A DNA stretch of 64,000 nucleotides from Bog-473 sp963840435. GTDB taxonomy: Bacteria; Actinomycetota; Acidimicrobiia; Acidimicrobiales; RAAP-2. Position 1 is the stretch's first letter, and every line of letters starts with the position of its first letter. The notes below the pieces were generated by a model. It saw nothing but the letters and a program-made list of their open reading frames with translations, searched no databases and was not told where the DNA came from. Where the stretch lies: NCBI GenBank assembly GCA_963840435.1, contig CAWIYY010000010.1:558001-622000 (forward strand), in the 5' to 3' direction. A program made the translations under genes and the position numbers. This document shows positions 37,994 to 46,874 of this stretch, piece by piece.

Positions 37994-38956
37994 CTAGGCG
38001 TTGCCGATGTGGTCGGACGGTACCGTCCCGAGCTTGCCGGCTTCAAAATCCTCGAAAGCCGCGATGATCTGGGCTCGGGTGTTCATGACGAAGGGCCCGT
38101 GGGCCACCACCGGCTCACCGATCGGCTTGCCGCCGAGGACGAGGACGTCCAGCGCGCCATGGCGGGACTCCTCGCGGGGTCCGCCCGCAGGACCAAGGTG
38201 TCACCGGGACCGTGCACGGCGAGTTGGCCGGTGCCGAAGGGATGGCCGTCGGGGCCGATCGTGCCGCGGCCGGAGAGTGCGTAGACGAGGGCGTTGAACT
38301 CCGAGGGCCAGGGCACGACCAGTTCGGCGCCGGGTTGCGCGGTCGCGTGCACCAACGAGATCGGGGTGTGCGTGCTGCCGGGACCGCGGTGGCCACCGAC
38401 ATCGCCGGCGATGACGCGGACCGAGCGCGCCTCCGTCGGGTGAGGTGAGCAGGACGACATTGCCCGCGTCAAGGTCCTGGTAGCGGGGGTCGATCATCTT
38501 GTCCGAGGACGGCAGGTTGACCCAGAGCTGGATTCCGTGGAACAGGCCGCCGCTGGCGATCAGCTGCTCCGTTGGGCGCTCGATGTGCAGAATGCCTGAT
38601 CCCACGGTCATCCACTGGGTGGAGCCGTTGGTGATCAGGCCGCCGCCACCGATGGAGTCCTGATGCTGGAAGGTGCCGTCGATCATGTACGTGACGGTCT
38701 CGAAACCCCGATGGGGGTGCCAGGGGGTCCCCTTGGGCTCGCCCGGGGCGTACTCGACCTCGCCCATCTGGTCCATGTGGATGAAGGGGTCCAGGTCCGG
38801 CATGGAGACACCCGCGAAGGCTCGGCGGACGGGGAAGCCCTCGCCCTCGAACCCCGCCGGAGCATCGGTGACGCTCTTCACCGGACGCATGACCGCGCCG
38901 GCCGGCGCCTGGACCTGGGGCAGCACCAGATTGTCGGGAACGGTCACTGCGGGCAC
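37994..38956 (-). CDS. Pirin family protein (two frameshifts)
   Basis: Bicupin iron protein; some pirins are quercetinases, others regulators. N-terminal cupin metal ligands are visible in GTPWHPHRGFETVTYMIDG and FQHQDSIG, followed by QWMTVGSGILHIERP. Breaks near 38420 and 38165 are needed to join SLVHATAQPGAELVVPWPSE, ALVYALSGRGTIG and the C-terminal VVAHGPFVMNTRAQIIAAFE with stop at 37994. Corrected length is about 320 residues, in line with the larger pirin subgroup. The first gene of a likely pirin-SDR operon. Confidence 0.85.
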
Positions 38957-39078
38957 GGCAGCCTCACTTCCTATCGCGAACTCCGGGCACCGTAAGCGCC
39001 TCGTCCGTGCGGCAAACGCCGATCACCAGACGACACCCGTCTAACACGCGGCTCCGGTCTTCTGTTCCGCAACCGGTG

Positions 39079-39939
39079 TCAGGACGCGTCGAGTCGGGCC
39101 ACCTGTTCGGCGCTCAGGGACAGTTCGGCTGCCGCGGCTGATGCCTCGGCCGTGGCAGGGCGACTGCTCCCGGGGATCGGGATGACCCGGGAACCCTTGG
39201 CCAGCATCCACGCCAGGGTCACCTGCTGGGGGCTGGCGCTCACCTCGGCGCCCACCTCGGCAAAGCCGGCGTGGCTCTGCTGAATGCGGTCGGTCTGGCC
39301 GATGCCTCCGAGTGGGCTCCAGGGGATGAAGGCGATGCCTAGCTTCTGGCAGTGCTCGAGCTCGCCCTCGGAGGAGCGGAAACGAGGTGAGAACTGGTTC
39401 TGCACGCTGGCCAGGCGACCACCCAGGACGCGCTGGGCCTCGTCGATCTGTTCCACCGTGGCGTTGGACACGCCAGCCATGAGGATCTTGCCCTCGTCGA
39501 GGAGGTCGGCCAGCACGCCCACGGACTCGGCCCACGGGACCTTGGGGTCGGGGCGGTGGTACTGGTAGAGCCCGATGGCGTCGACTCCGAGGCGTTTGAG
39601 CGAGGCTTCGCAGGCCTCCTTCACGTAGGCCGGATCGCCGTGCACCGTCCAGCTACCGTCTCCGGGCCGGCGGTGCCCACCCTTGGTCGCTACGAGGACC
39701 TCGTCGGTTGCGCCGCCATAGGAGGCGAGCGCCTCGGCGATCAATTCTTCGCCGTGGCCGTGCTCGTCCACGCCGAGCGAGTAGGCGTCGGCCGTGTCGA
39801 TGATGGTGACGCCGGCGTCGAGCGAGGCATGAACGGTGGCGATCGCCTGGGCGCGATCGGGGCGGCCTTCGATGGAGAGCGGCATCTCACCCAAGCCGAT
39901 CGCGCTCACTGTCCGGTTGCCGATAGGGCGTTGCTGCAT
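39079..39939 (-). CDS. Aldo/keto reductase 2
   Basis: Intact AKR of 286 residues; the open frame extends upstream but ATG 39939 is chosen because GGAGG precedes it by 5-6 nt. Tetrad Asp48 and Tyr53 in IIDTADAYSLG, Lys in VLVATKGGHRRPG and His in LYQYHRPDP. The barrel end has IPIPGSSRPATAEA. It resembles the oxidoreductases that reduce small aldehydes and keto sugars; the substrate is unknown. A 17-bp palindrome about 94 bp upstream may be its operator. It differs clearly from the AKR at 11946. Confidence 0.9.
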   Translation of the reverse strand: MQQRPIGNRTVSAIGLGEMPLSIEGRPDRAQAIATVHASLDAGVTIIDTADAYSLGVDEHGHGEELIAEALASYGGATDEVLVATKGGHRRPGDGSWTVHGDPAYVKEACEASLKRLGVDAIGLYQYHRPDPKVPWAESVGVLADLLDEGKILMAGVSNATVEQIDEAQRVLGGRLASVQNQFSPRFRSSEGELEHCQKLGIAFIPWSPLGGIGQTDRIQQSHAGFAEVGAEVSASPQQVTLAWMLAKGSRVIPIPGSSRPATAEASAAAAELSLSAEQVARLDAS

Positions 39940-40032
39940 GTCGGACCTCCTTGTTTGGGTGTCGGAGGCCGCTCCGTGGCCAGCATCTCCGGGACGGGAC
40001 CAGACGATACCGGGGCGAGCGGGCGGCCCGCA

Positions 40033-40049
40033 CAGGTGAGCGTCACCTG
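40033..40049. promoter_or_regulatory. Perfect 17-bp palindrome upstream of aldo/keto reductase 2
   Basis: CAGGTGA-GCG-TCACCTG (7-3-7) lies between the ASCH-type gene stop and the reductase start. Shape fits a dimeric repressor or MerR-type site. Confidence 0.45.
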
Positions 40050-40066
40050 GCAGCAAGCCTGCTCCT

Positions 40067-40357
40067 TCACGTCATCACGTGAAAGGCGATCCGGTAGAGG
40101 AGCGTGTCGTCATGGATGGGACCGGCGTGAGCGGCCCGTTGGCGCAGCGTCTCGCGGTCGGGTTCGCCGGCCCGACGGACGTCGGCCGAGCTGATGGACG
40201 AAAAGGGGACCAGCTCCATGCTGTCGACATGAATCTGGGTCCGGCCCACCCGGTAGCGCCCACCCACCTTTACCTGGCGGCGACGCCATAGGCGAAAGGT
40301 AACCGTGATGTCGCCCGCCGCGATGTCGTCGTGCAGCTCCTTGCTGAATTGCACCAC
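40067..40357 (-). CDS. Small ASCH-domain-like protein
   Basis: A 96-residue protein beginning VQFSKELHDDIAAGDITVTF from a GTG. The pattern of an initial strand, an I-x-x-G-x-x-T-x-T-x-R turn (IAAGDITVTFRLW), a K-V-G-G-R-Y strand and I-x-V-x-S-M-E-L is that of the ASCH/PUA-like RNA-binding fold, where such proteins bind RNA or act as small hydrolases. No catalytic residue can be assigned. It precedes aldo/keto reductase 2 on the same strand with the palindrome between them. Confidence 0.65.
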   Translation of the reverse strand: MVQFSKELHDDIAAGDITVTFRLWRRRQVKVGGRYRVGRTQIHVDSMELVPFSSISSADVRRAGEPDRETLRQRAAHAGPIHDDTLLYRIAFHVMT

Positions 40358-40384
40358 AGACCAGGCTAGGTCCCGGTGCAGACG

Positions 40385-41612
40385 TCAGCCGTATTGCCAG
40401 ACCCGCATCCAGTCGAGCGACGTCGTGGCTGGCAGCTCTTGGGACATGTCCTGACCCACCGGCGAGTCGGAGCCGTAGCCGAGCGCCGAAGTGAAGGCCA
40501 TGAAGAATGGCTGGTTGAACGGACCGGGGGCTGCGTCCGGACTCTGCACGTAGGGCGCATAGGTGTCGGTGATGCACGGCATGCCGTTGAAGTAAGCCGT
40601 GATCGTGGTCGGGGTCCAGAGCAACGACGTAGGTGTTGAACTGTCCCACGGTCGCGGTGCCCGCGATGGAGCAGTAGTCGTTAGTCGCGTTGGGGTCGTC
40701 CTGTGAACCCGGGAAGTGCACCACCGGCACATCAGTAGTCGGGAACTCCGAGTAGAACTCGCCGTAGTCGATCTCCCCGCTGTCCGGGAAGGGGCCGAAC
40801 AGGGTCTGGTCCTCGGGATAGAGCCACAAGGTCTCCTGCAGTCCCAGCAGCGTCGACGCCGGCAGCTTGGCCCGGGCCTCGAAGAAGCCGTAGCGCTGGG
40901 TGAAGATCTGGTACGAACTGACCATCCCGCCTTCGAACTGGGTCTCTCCCTGGCCGCACGCCTGTGGGGTTGGCGTCTGCACGACCGAGAGGTTGAGCGT
41001 TCCCCCCGACTCGGAGATGGTGTCGGGGTTGTCGACGTAGCAGACCAGATCGGGCGCCGCACCGGTCGTGTAGCCGCTCGTACTACTGAGCTGCGGCTGC
41101 CATTTCGACGTGTCGAGCGCATCGCCGTTGAACTCGTCGTCGAAGGTGCATTGCCAGCTTCCCGATGGCGCGGCGACCGGTGGCGTGGAGTCCGAGCACG
41201 GGGCGGCCGGGTCAGACCCCGTGGAGCCAGTTGTCGTCGTGCTCGTGCCGGCCCCCAACCCGGTTCCGGTGCCGATGCTCTTGGCGCCGGGCCGGCCCGC
41301 CGAGCTTGTCGTCGTCGTCGTACTCAACGGCGTTGGCCCGCCGTGAGCGGAGCGAATGAGCGAGGTCGTCGATCCGCGGGACGCCGGGCCATGGGGGGAC
41401 GTCCCGGGAGCATGGCTGGGCCCGGCCTTGCTCGGCGTCAGGGCAGACGCCGAAGTTCGGGCGCCCACGTCTTGGCTCCTGATAGAGGTCTGGGGCCCGC
41501 TTCGCACCGGGGCAGGGCTGGTCAGCAGTGCCAGCAGGACGGCCAGCACAACCAGGATCCCGCCTGTGGGCCCCAGGTACCGCAACCTGGACGTCCGTCT
41601 CGACTCCGCCAT
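40385..41612 (-). CDS. Secreted glycoside hydrolase family 16 (one frameshift)
   Basis: Secreted beta-glucanase-type enzyme. Signal or membrane anchor YLGPTGGILVVLAVLLALLT (about residues 12-31) is followed by about 120 residues of Ser/Thr/Pro-rich linker, then a GH16 jelly roll from CTFDDEFNGDALDTSKWQPQ. The catalytic motif is GEIDYGEFYSE, matching E-x-D-x-x-E. A break near 40605-40615 shifts DPDHD to ITAYFNGMPCITDTYAPYV; the end is LDWMRVWQYG, typical for GH16. Start ATG 41612 follows GGGAGAG. Target polysaccharide (laminarin, lichenan or agar type) is not predictable by eye. Four AGTGTT repeats lie upstream. Confidence 0.88.
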
Positions 41613-41670
41613 CGACCGTCTCTCCCTTCGCAAGACGTATCGGGCCCGCAGCCCTGGTTCCTTGCGCGGA

Positions 41671-41714
41671 AGTGTTCCGACAACCCAGTGTTTTCCAAGT
41701 GTTGACGGAGTGTT
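41671..41714. promoter_or_regulatory. Four direct AACACT/AGTGTT repeats upstream of GH16
   Basis: AGTGTT begins at 41671, 41687, 41698 and 41709, the last three spaced exactly 11 bp, one helical turn. Direct repeats at 11-bp spacing are typical of SARP/OmpR-type activators. They lie 59-102 bp before the GH16 start. Confidence 0.5.
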
Positions 41715-41723
41715 TTGGCCGAC

Positions 41724-42623
41724 TCAGACCTTCAGGAAGGTCTCGCCGAAGGCTTCGAGCCACTCGAGGGGACCTGGGGCGGCGCTCCAGGGGGCGCCGA
41801 TGATCGTCCAGTCAACGCCCATTTCGTCCATCTCGCCGAGGCGGTGCCGGATCTGCTCGGCGTCGCGCTCGAAATTGGACAGGCTGTGCCCGCCAAAGCC
41901 GAGGATCAGTTGCATCTCGTCGAAGCGGTCGCCGGCGTACCCCTTGAGCTTCGAGAGCCGCTCGTTCAGCTCCTCCTGTGACGTCACGGGAGGAGTCCGG
42001 GCGGTCTTGGCGACCGAGGCGGGTGCGGTCATGGGCATCCAGCCGGCGGCGAAGCGGGCCGCCCGCTTGAGCGCGGCGTCCGAGTTCCCCCCCATCCAGA
42101 TCGGCACGCCGCCATTGCGTGGAACCGGCCGAGCCTGGATGTTGCGGGCCGAGAAGTGCAGGCCCTCGAAATTGAAGGGTTGGCCGCTCCAGTGGAGTTG
42201 CATGACCTCGAGGGCCTCGTTGAAGAGCGCGTTGCGCTCGGAGAAGTCGACGCCGAGGGCGAAGTACTCGGACTTGAGGTAACCCGCGCCGGCACCCATG
42301 TAGAACCGTCCGTCGGACATCCGGTTCAGCGTGGCCGCGCTCTTGGCCAACAGGAGGGGGTTGCGGTAGGGGATGACGCTGAGGTTCGTCACCAGAGCCA
42401 AGTTCGTGGTCACGCCGGCAGCTGCGGCAAGCGCCACGAAGGGATCGAGGCTCTGGTGTCCACCCGTCTCGAGCCACGATGCACTGGGCGCCGGGTGCTC
42501 GGTCAGGGCGATCCCGTCCCAACCTGCAGCTTCGGCGGCGGCTGCGACCTCGGGGATCGCGCCCGCGTCGAGCAGGTCGATCTCGCTCCCGGTCGCCTCC
42601 GGATATTGCAGGATGAATCGCAT
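41724..42623 (-). CDS. LLM-class F420-dependent oxidoreductase 2
   Basis: Intact 299-residue luciferase-like barrel: AAAAEAAGWDGIALTEHPAP, LVTNLSVIPYRNPLLLAKSA, TLNRMSDGRFYMGAGAGYLK, NGGVPIWMGGNSDAALKRAA and a C-terminal TIIGAPWSAAPGPLEWLEAF. These match the TIGR-type F420 LLM group that reduces or oxidises xenobiotic and steroid-like substrates. No clear ribosome site, start ATG 42623 agrees with the family N-terminus MRF. It is divergent from a SnoaL-like gene across 129 bp, the same pairing as at 26.4-28 kb. Confidence 0.9.
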   Translation of the reverse strand: MRFILQYPEATGSEIDLLDAGAIPEVAAAAEAAGWDGIALTEHPAPSASWLETGGHQSLDPFVALAAAAGVTTNLALVTNLSVIPYRNPLLLAKSAATLNRMSDGRFYMGAGAGYLKSEYFALGVDFSERNALFNEALEVMQLHWSGQPFNFEGLHFSARNIQARPVPRNGGVPIWMGGNSDAALKRAARFAAGWMPMTAPASVAKTARTPPVTSQEELNERLSKLKGYAGDRFDEMQLILGFGGHSLSNFERDAEQIRHRLGEMDEMGVDWTIIGAPWSAAPGPLEWLEAFGETFLKV

Positions 42624-42752
42624 CGGGCCTCCCCCTGTGTGACGGCCTCCCTGGCGTCGGTGGCGTGCACCTTATCGATGGCCGGCTTGAGGAGACAGAT
42701 CGAGGTTGGCTCTAGCGTGGGCGTGTCGGGACCGACGAGAGGGAGGCTGCCG

Positions 42753-43173
42753 ATGGACGCGCAGGCCCTGCAGGACAAGCTGGAGATCCACGAGCTTCTG
42801 GCCCGCTACGCCAGGGGTGTGGACACGAAGGACTGGGAACTCTGGAAGAGCGTTTTCACGAGCGACGCCCTCGTTGACTACAGCTCGGCTGGTGCTCCGG
42901 TGGGAGCACCGCGATGAGCTCGCTGCCTGGCTCGAGCGGGGGTTGGAGGTCGTCCCAATGACCCAGCACTTGATCAGCAACATCGAAGTGGATTTGGACG
43001 GGGACAGAGCCAAAGTGCGGGCGATGTTCTTCAACCCCTTGCAGCTGCCCGGAATGGCTGAGATGAGCTTCTGCGGCGGCTACTACCACCATGAACTGGT
43101 GCGGACCGACGATGGGTGGAAGAGCGAGCGGCTCGTCGAAGAGAACGTCTGGTTCGTCAACGCCCCGGGCTGA
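42753..43173 (+). CDS. SnoaL-like (NTF2 fold) protein 3 (one frameshift)
   Basis: Third SnoaL-type protein in the window. N-terminus DAQALQDKLEIHELLARYAR and VDTKDWELWKSVFTSDALVD starts at an ATG with GGGAGG; a break near 42895 moves to a frame with EHRDELAAWLERGLEVVPMT, QHLISNIEVDLDGDRAKVRA and GGYYHHELVRTDDGWKSERL, ending 43173. The conserved motif D-Y-S and H-x-x-S-N are as in scytalone-dehydratase-like members. Corrected length about 140 residues. It lies 108 bp before the amidohydrolase gene on the same strand. Confidence 0.8.
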
Positions 43174-43281
43174 TTGCGTCGCCGACGGAGATGACGGACG
43201 AGCCGCCGTTAGGCTGCCGCGGCGGGAGGGCCGATACCGGCGCGACCCGAGAGGCCGTTGCGACGAAGGGAGGGATCAGAA

Positions 43282-44476
43282 GTGCCCAAGCTGGCTGAAC
43301 GTCTCCGGGTCGTTGACGCCGATTCGCACATGACGGAGCGACACGACCTGTTCACTGCACGTGCTCCGAAGGGCTTCGAGGACAAGGTGCCACACGTCGA
43401 GCAGGTCGACGGGATGGCGATGTGGATGATCGACGGAAGGACCTTCGGCAAGGCGGGCTCGGGTGGGACCATCGATCACGATGGTCAGCAAGCATCCCTT
43501 CGCGGACTCGCAAGGCGGGTCCTGGGGTATCGACGACGTCCACCCGGCGGCCTGGAATCCGGAGGAGCGCCTGCGCCTCATGGACGAGATCGGCATCGAC
43601 GCGCAGGTCCTCTATCCGAACTCAATGGGTCTCGGGGGCCAGAACCTCTACAACACGATCGAGCGACAAGGTGGTCGTCCGGCTGTGCGTCGAGCTCTAC
43701 AACGACGCGATGGCCGAGGTCCAAGAGGCGTCGGCGAACCGGCTGCTGCCCATGCCGATCATGCCGGCGTGGGACATCGAGGGGTGCGTGCGCGAGGCAC
43801 AACGCTGTGCCGACCTGGGGTACCGCGGGGTCAACATGACAGCCGACCCGCAGGACTCCGGTTCGCCCGACCTGGGTGATCCGGCTTGGGACCCGTTCTG
43901 GGAGGTTTGCGCGGGCAGAGGCCTTCCGGTGCATTTCCACATCGGCGCCAGCCAGACCGCACTGACCTACTTCGGAACGACCTTCTGGCCGAGCCAGGAC
44001 GACTACGTCAAGCCGGCGATCGGCGGGAGCGTCGCTCTTCCAGAACAACTCGCGAGTCCTTCTCAACAGCGCCTACTCGGGAATGTTCGACCGGCATCCC
44101 GATCTGAAGATCGTCTCTGTCGAGAGCGGCGTCGGATGGGTGCCCTTCATGCTCGAGGCCATGGACTACGAGCTCGAGGAGAACGCCCCGGAATGGTTCG
44201 ACAAGCTGCAGAAGCTTCCGTCCGAGTACTTCCGCGACAACTGGTACGCCACGTTCTGGTTCGAAACTGGTCGTGGGGACCTCCAGCACCTCGTTGACGC
44301 CGTGGGCGAGGACAACGTGATGTTCGAGACGGATTTCCCCCATCCCACCTGTCTTGCATCCGAACCCGGTCGAGATGGTCAGCGAGAAGGTGGCCTCACT
44401 TCGGCCCGAGACCCAGCGAAAGATCATGGGTGAGAACGCCGTCAAGCTCTACCGCGTGTCGCCGGCCGGCGCTTGA
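43282..44476 (+). CDS. Amidohydrolase, PF04909-type (several frameshifts)
   Basis: Metal-dependent hydrolase or decarboxylase of the amidohydrolase-2 family. The N-terminal metal motif is VVDADSHMTERHDLF; later segments are NPEERLRLMDEIGIDAQVLY, VVVRLCVELYNDAMAEVQ, GLPVHFHIGASQTALTYFG with the metal His, SVESGVGWVPFMLEAMDYEL, NVMFETDFPHPTCL with the catalytic Asp, and ETQRKIMGENAVKLYRV. Breaks near 43485, 43665, 44045 and 44360 are needed; the corrected protein is about 397 residues. GTG start follows GGGAGGGATC. Its truncated twin is at 23001-23779. SnoaL-like and LLM neighbours suggest a catabolic cluster, but the substrate is unknown. Confidence 0.82.
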
Positions 44477-44683
44477 TCGAGGAACCATGTCTCGGGCTGC
44501 TCCTCGAGCCACCGGGGAGGCATCAGATCCGACACGCGCCAGAGCCTGGGTTCACAGTCCTTCGGTCCACGTGGGCCTCAAGCATGATCGCACCGCGCCC
44601 GATACCACAACACGTGGATCACCGAAGGCGGAGCCTCTCAATCCTCGGGCCGGACTCGATCGGCGCGCGGTCGTCGGTGCGCC

Positions 44684-45679
44684 GTGGCGGTCTGTGCTCT
44701 CCTCGCTACCAGTGCGCGGGACCCTGTTCGTCGGCCCACCCAGCCGAGGCTCGACACAAGCACGGGCGACGTGTCCGTGCCGATCGTCACGACAGCAGGC
44801 CAGCGACGGGAGTTGGCTGGTCACCGTGGACGTCAGCGTGGCTGGCGGTCCCATCCGTGCCGGTGCAGCTCGACACTGGCTCGACGGGCCTCGTGATCGA
44901 TTCGACCGCGGTCGGAAAGGGAGCGCGCCCGACCGGCCAGTCGTACTCCTCCGGCTACATCAGCGGCGCGGTGAACGGACAGATCGAGACGGGAGCCGTC
45001 TCGATCGGTGGCCTGCAGGAGCGCCTCGAGCACGGCCTTCTCGGTCGTGTCGTCGACCTCCTCGGCCGGCAAAGCGTGGGCCAGTGGACCGATTCGAGGG
45101 CATCTTCGGCATTGCCATGACGGACGACGCCTCTCCGACGCGGTGTACTCGCCGCTGCTGCAGCTGCCGAGCCCGTATTGGCAGGGCGTCACCGTGAACG
45201 TGGCCAAGGGCCAGAATGCGAAGGGATCTCTGGTCATCGGCCCGGTTCGGGACAGCAAACACGCGGTGGCTCTGCCCATGTACCCGGCGACACCCTCGAC
45301 CTATCCCAATGGCCGACCGGCCTTTCAGAAGGACACCACGATGTGCTGGCAGATCGGCCACATCGCGAGCAGCTGCGGACTGACCGACATGGACCTCGGT
45401 GATCCGAGCCCGGCGGTCAACACGGACTTCCGAGGGTCTCCACAACGGTCAGAACTTCAATCCGGGTCAGGCGGTCACCATCACGTCACCGTCCGGGACT
45501 CCGGTCTGGAGCTTCACGACCGGGTCCAATGTCTCGGTTCCGAACTCCTCAGGGTGGAGCCGTTGTCGATGGGCTACACCGAGTTCAACACGAGCATCGG
45601 GTTCTTCTTCGCTCACTCGCTCGCCTACAACGTGACGGGCAAGCAGTACCTCATTTCGGCGAACCCGTTGAACCGCTAG
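44684..45679 (+). CDS. Secreted aspartic-protease-like protein (frameshifted)
   Basis: A single motif SVPVQLDTGSTGLVIDSTAV gives the aspartyl protease fold: DTGS with hydrophobic flanks, as in pepsin/retropepsin-like proteins. It is followed by a flap-like SYSSGYISGAVNGQIETGAV region and, after breaks near 45030-45130 and 45430-45530, by SDAVYSPLLQLPSPYWQGVT, SLVIGPVRDSKHAVALP and a C-terminal FNTSIGFFFAHSLAYNVTGK. I cannot find a clear second catalytic Asp. The N-terminus is doubtful: GTG 44684 begins VAVCALLATSA, signal-peptide-like after an Arg-rich stretch, but the frame may shift there too. Proteolysis is not proven. Confidence 0.5.
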
Positions 45680-45807
45680 CGCAACCGGCCACCGGCGCGG
45701 CCGGAGAACGAGCGGTCCTCGGCTCGGTACGAGTCTGCTGGCAGTGCAACGCTTCGACGCCGTCGTCTCCGCTAGATCGGGCTCGCCACATGGAGTACCT
45801 TGAGCCG

Positions 45808-46713
45808 ATGACCGCGGTCCGGTCCACCGCTCAGTCGCTTCTCAACGGTGAGACCACGTCTCTGTGCCGTCGCTGGCGGTCGGGATCATCGTCGGCGGCG
45901 TGTCCCTCGCTCTGGGCACCCGCCGCGGCGAGCTCGAGGTCGACGTCGCCCTGGCCAGCATGGCCACGTTCCTGTTCGGCGTCCTCTTGGCGTTCACGAT
46001 CGCACGGGCCCGCGAGCGGCTGCTGCTCCTGCAGGACACGATCAGCAAGAACGACGCCGCCCTCTTGTCCATCCATCAGATGGTGATCGTCTTCCCCGAG
46101 GAGGACCGGGTCCGCATCCGGGACCTCATCGACGAGCAGCTGACCTCGGAGATCGACTACCGGCTGGTCGACAACCACCACTCGACCCCGGCGTACCTGG
46201 CGCTGACCGCCGCCATCTACGCCCTCGAGCCGCAAACCCAGCAGCAGGTCGGGGCCTACCGCGAGCTCCTGCGCCTCTGCATCGAGGTCGGAGCCAACCG
46301 GGCGATCATCGAATCCATCACCGGGCAGTCACTCTCGGCTCTCGAGTGGTCGGGCCTGATTCTCCTCGTTGCTGCTGCTGGTCGGGCTGATCGCCGTCAT
46401 CCCGGGCGGGACCCCGCTCGGCGCCGTCGCCGCCGGCGTGATGGCCGGCACCCTGACCACGCTCATGATCCTGCTGCGCAAGCTCGACCTGCTGCGATGG
46501 CACGAGCGGGTGTCGATCTGGGAGCCGACCACCCGCCTGTTCCGGAGCATGGGCCTGGATCCCTACGTCCCCCGGCTGGTCATCGACTCCGGCCGGTACC
46601 GACCGACGGGACGGATCCGGGTGGTCGACTATCCGGATCCCTATCCGGACCGCTCGACCAAAGTCGTCACCGTCGAGTTTCGGGACGGGAATGGCCGGTG
46701 TCGACCGGCATGA
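45808..46713 (+). CDS. Integral membrane protein, DUF4239/bestrophin-like layout (frameshifted)
   Basis: No firm family. Two N-terminal hydrophobic segments (SLAVGIIVGGVSLALGT; ASMATFLFGVLLAFTIARAR), a cytoplasmic helical part with LLLQDTISKNDAALLSIHQM, and, after a break near 46370, two more membrane segments (LLLVGLIAVIPG; GAVAAGVMAGTLTTLMILLR) and a C-terminal tail ending at 46713. The order of two helices, a long central helical domain and two helices resembles DUF4239 proteins. ATG 45808 joins the main frame with one shift near 45862; GTG 45864 is the alternative start. It precedes the cyclase-type regulator by about 160 bp on the same strand. Confidence 0.6.
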
Positions 46714-46874
46714 CCGCCTCCTCACGGGCGCCTTCGACGGGCAGGCGGGAATCGGGACGTTCGAGAGTTGACCGAGTGGCAGTGAGGGCGGGACCAGCAG
46801 AGTCTGAGGCGCAGGGGTCTGCCGTAGAGTTGCCCATGCACCGATTCGACGGTGCTGCTCGAAGGAATGAGTCC

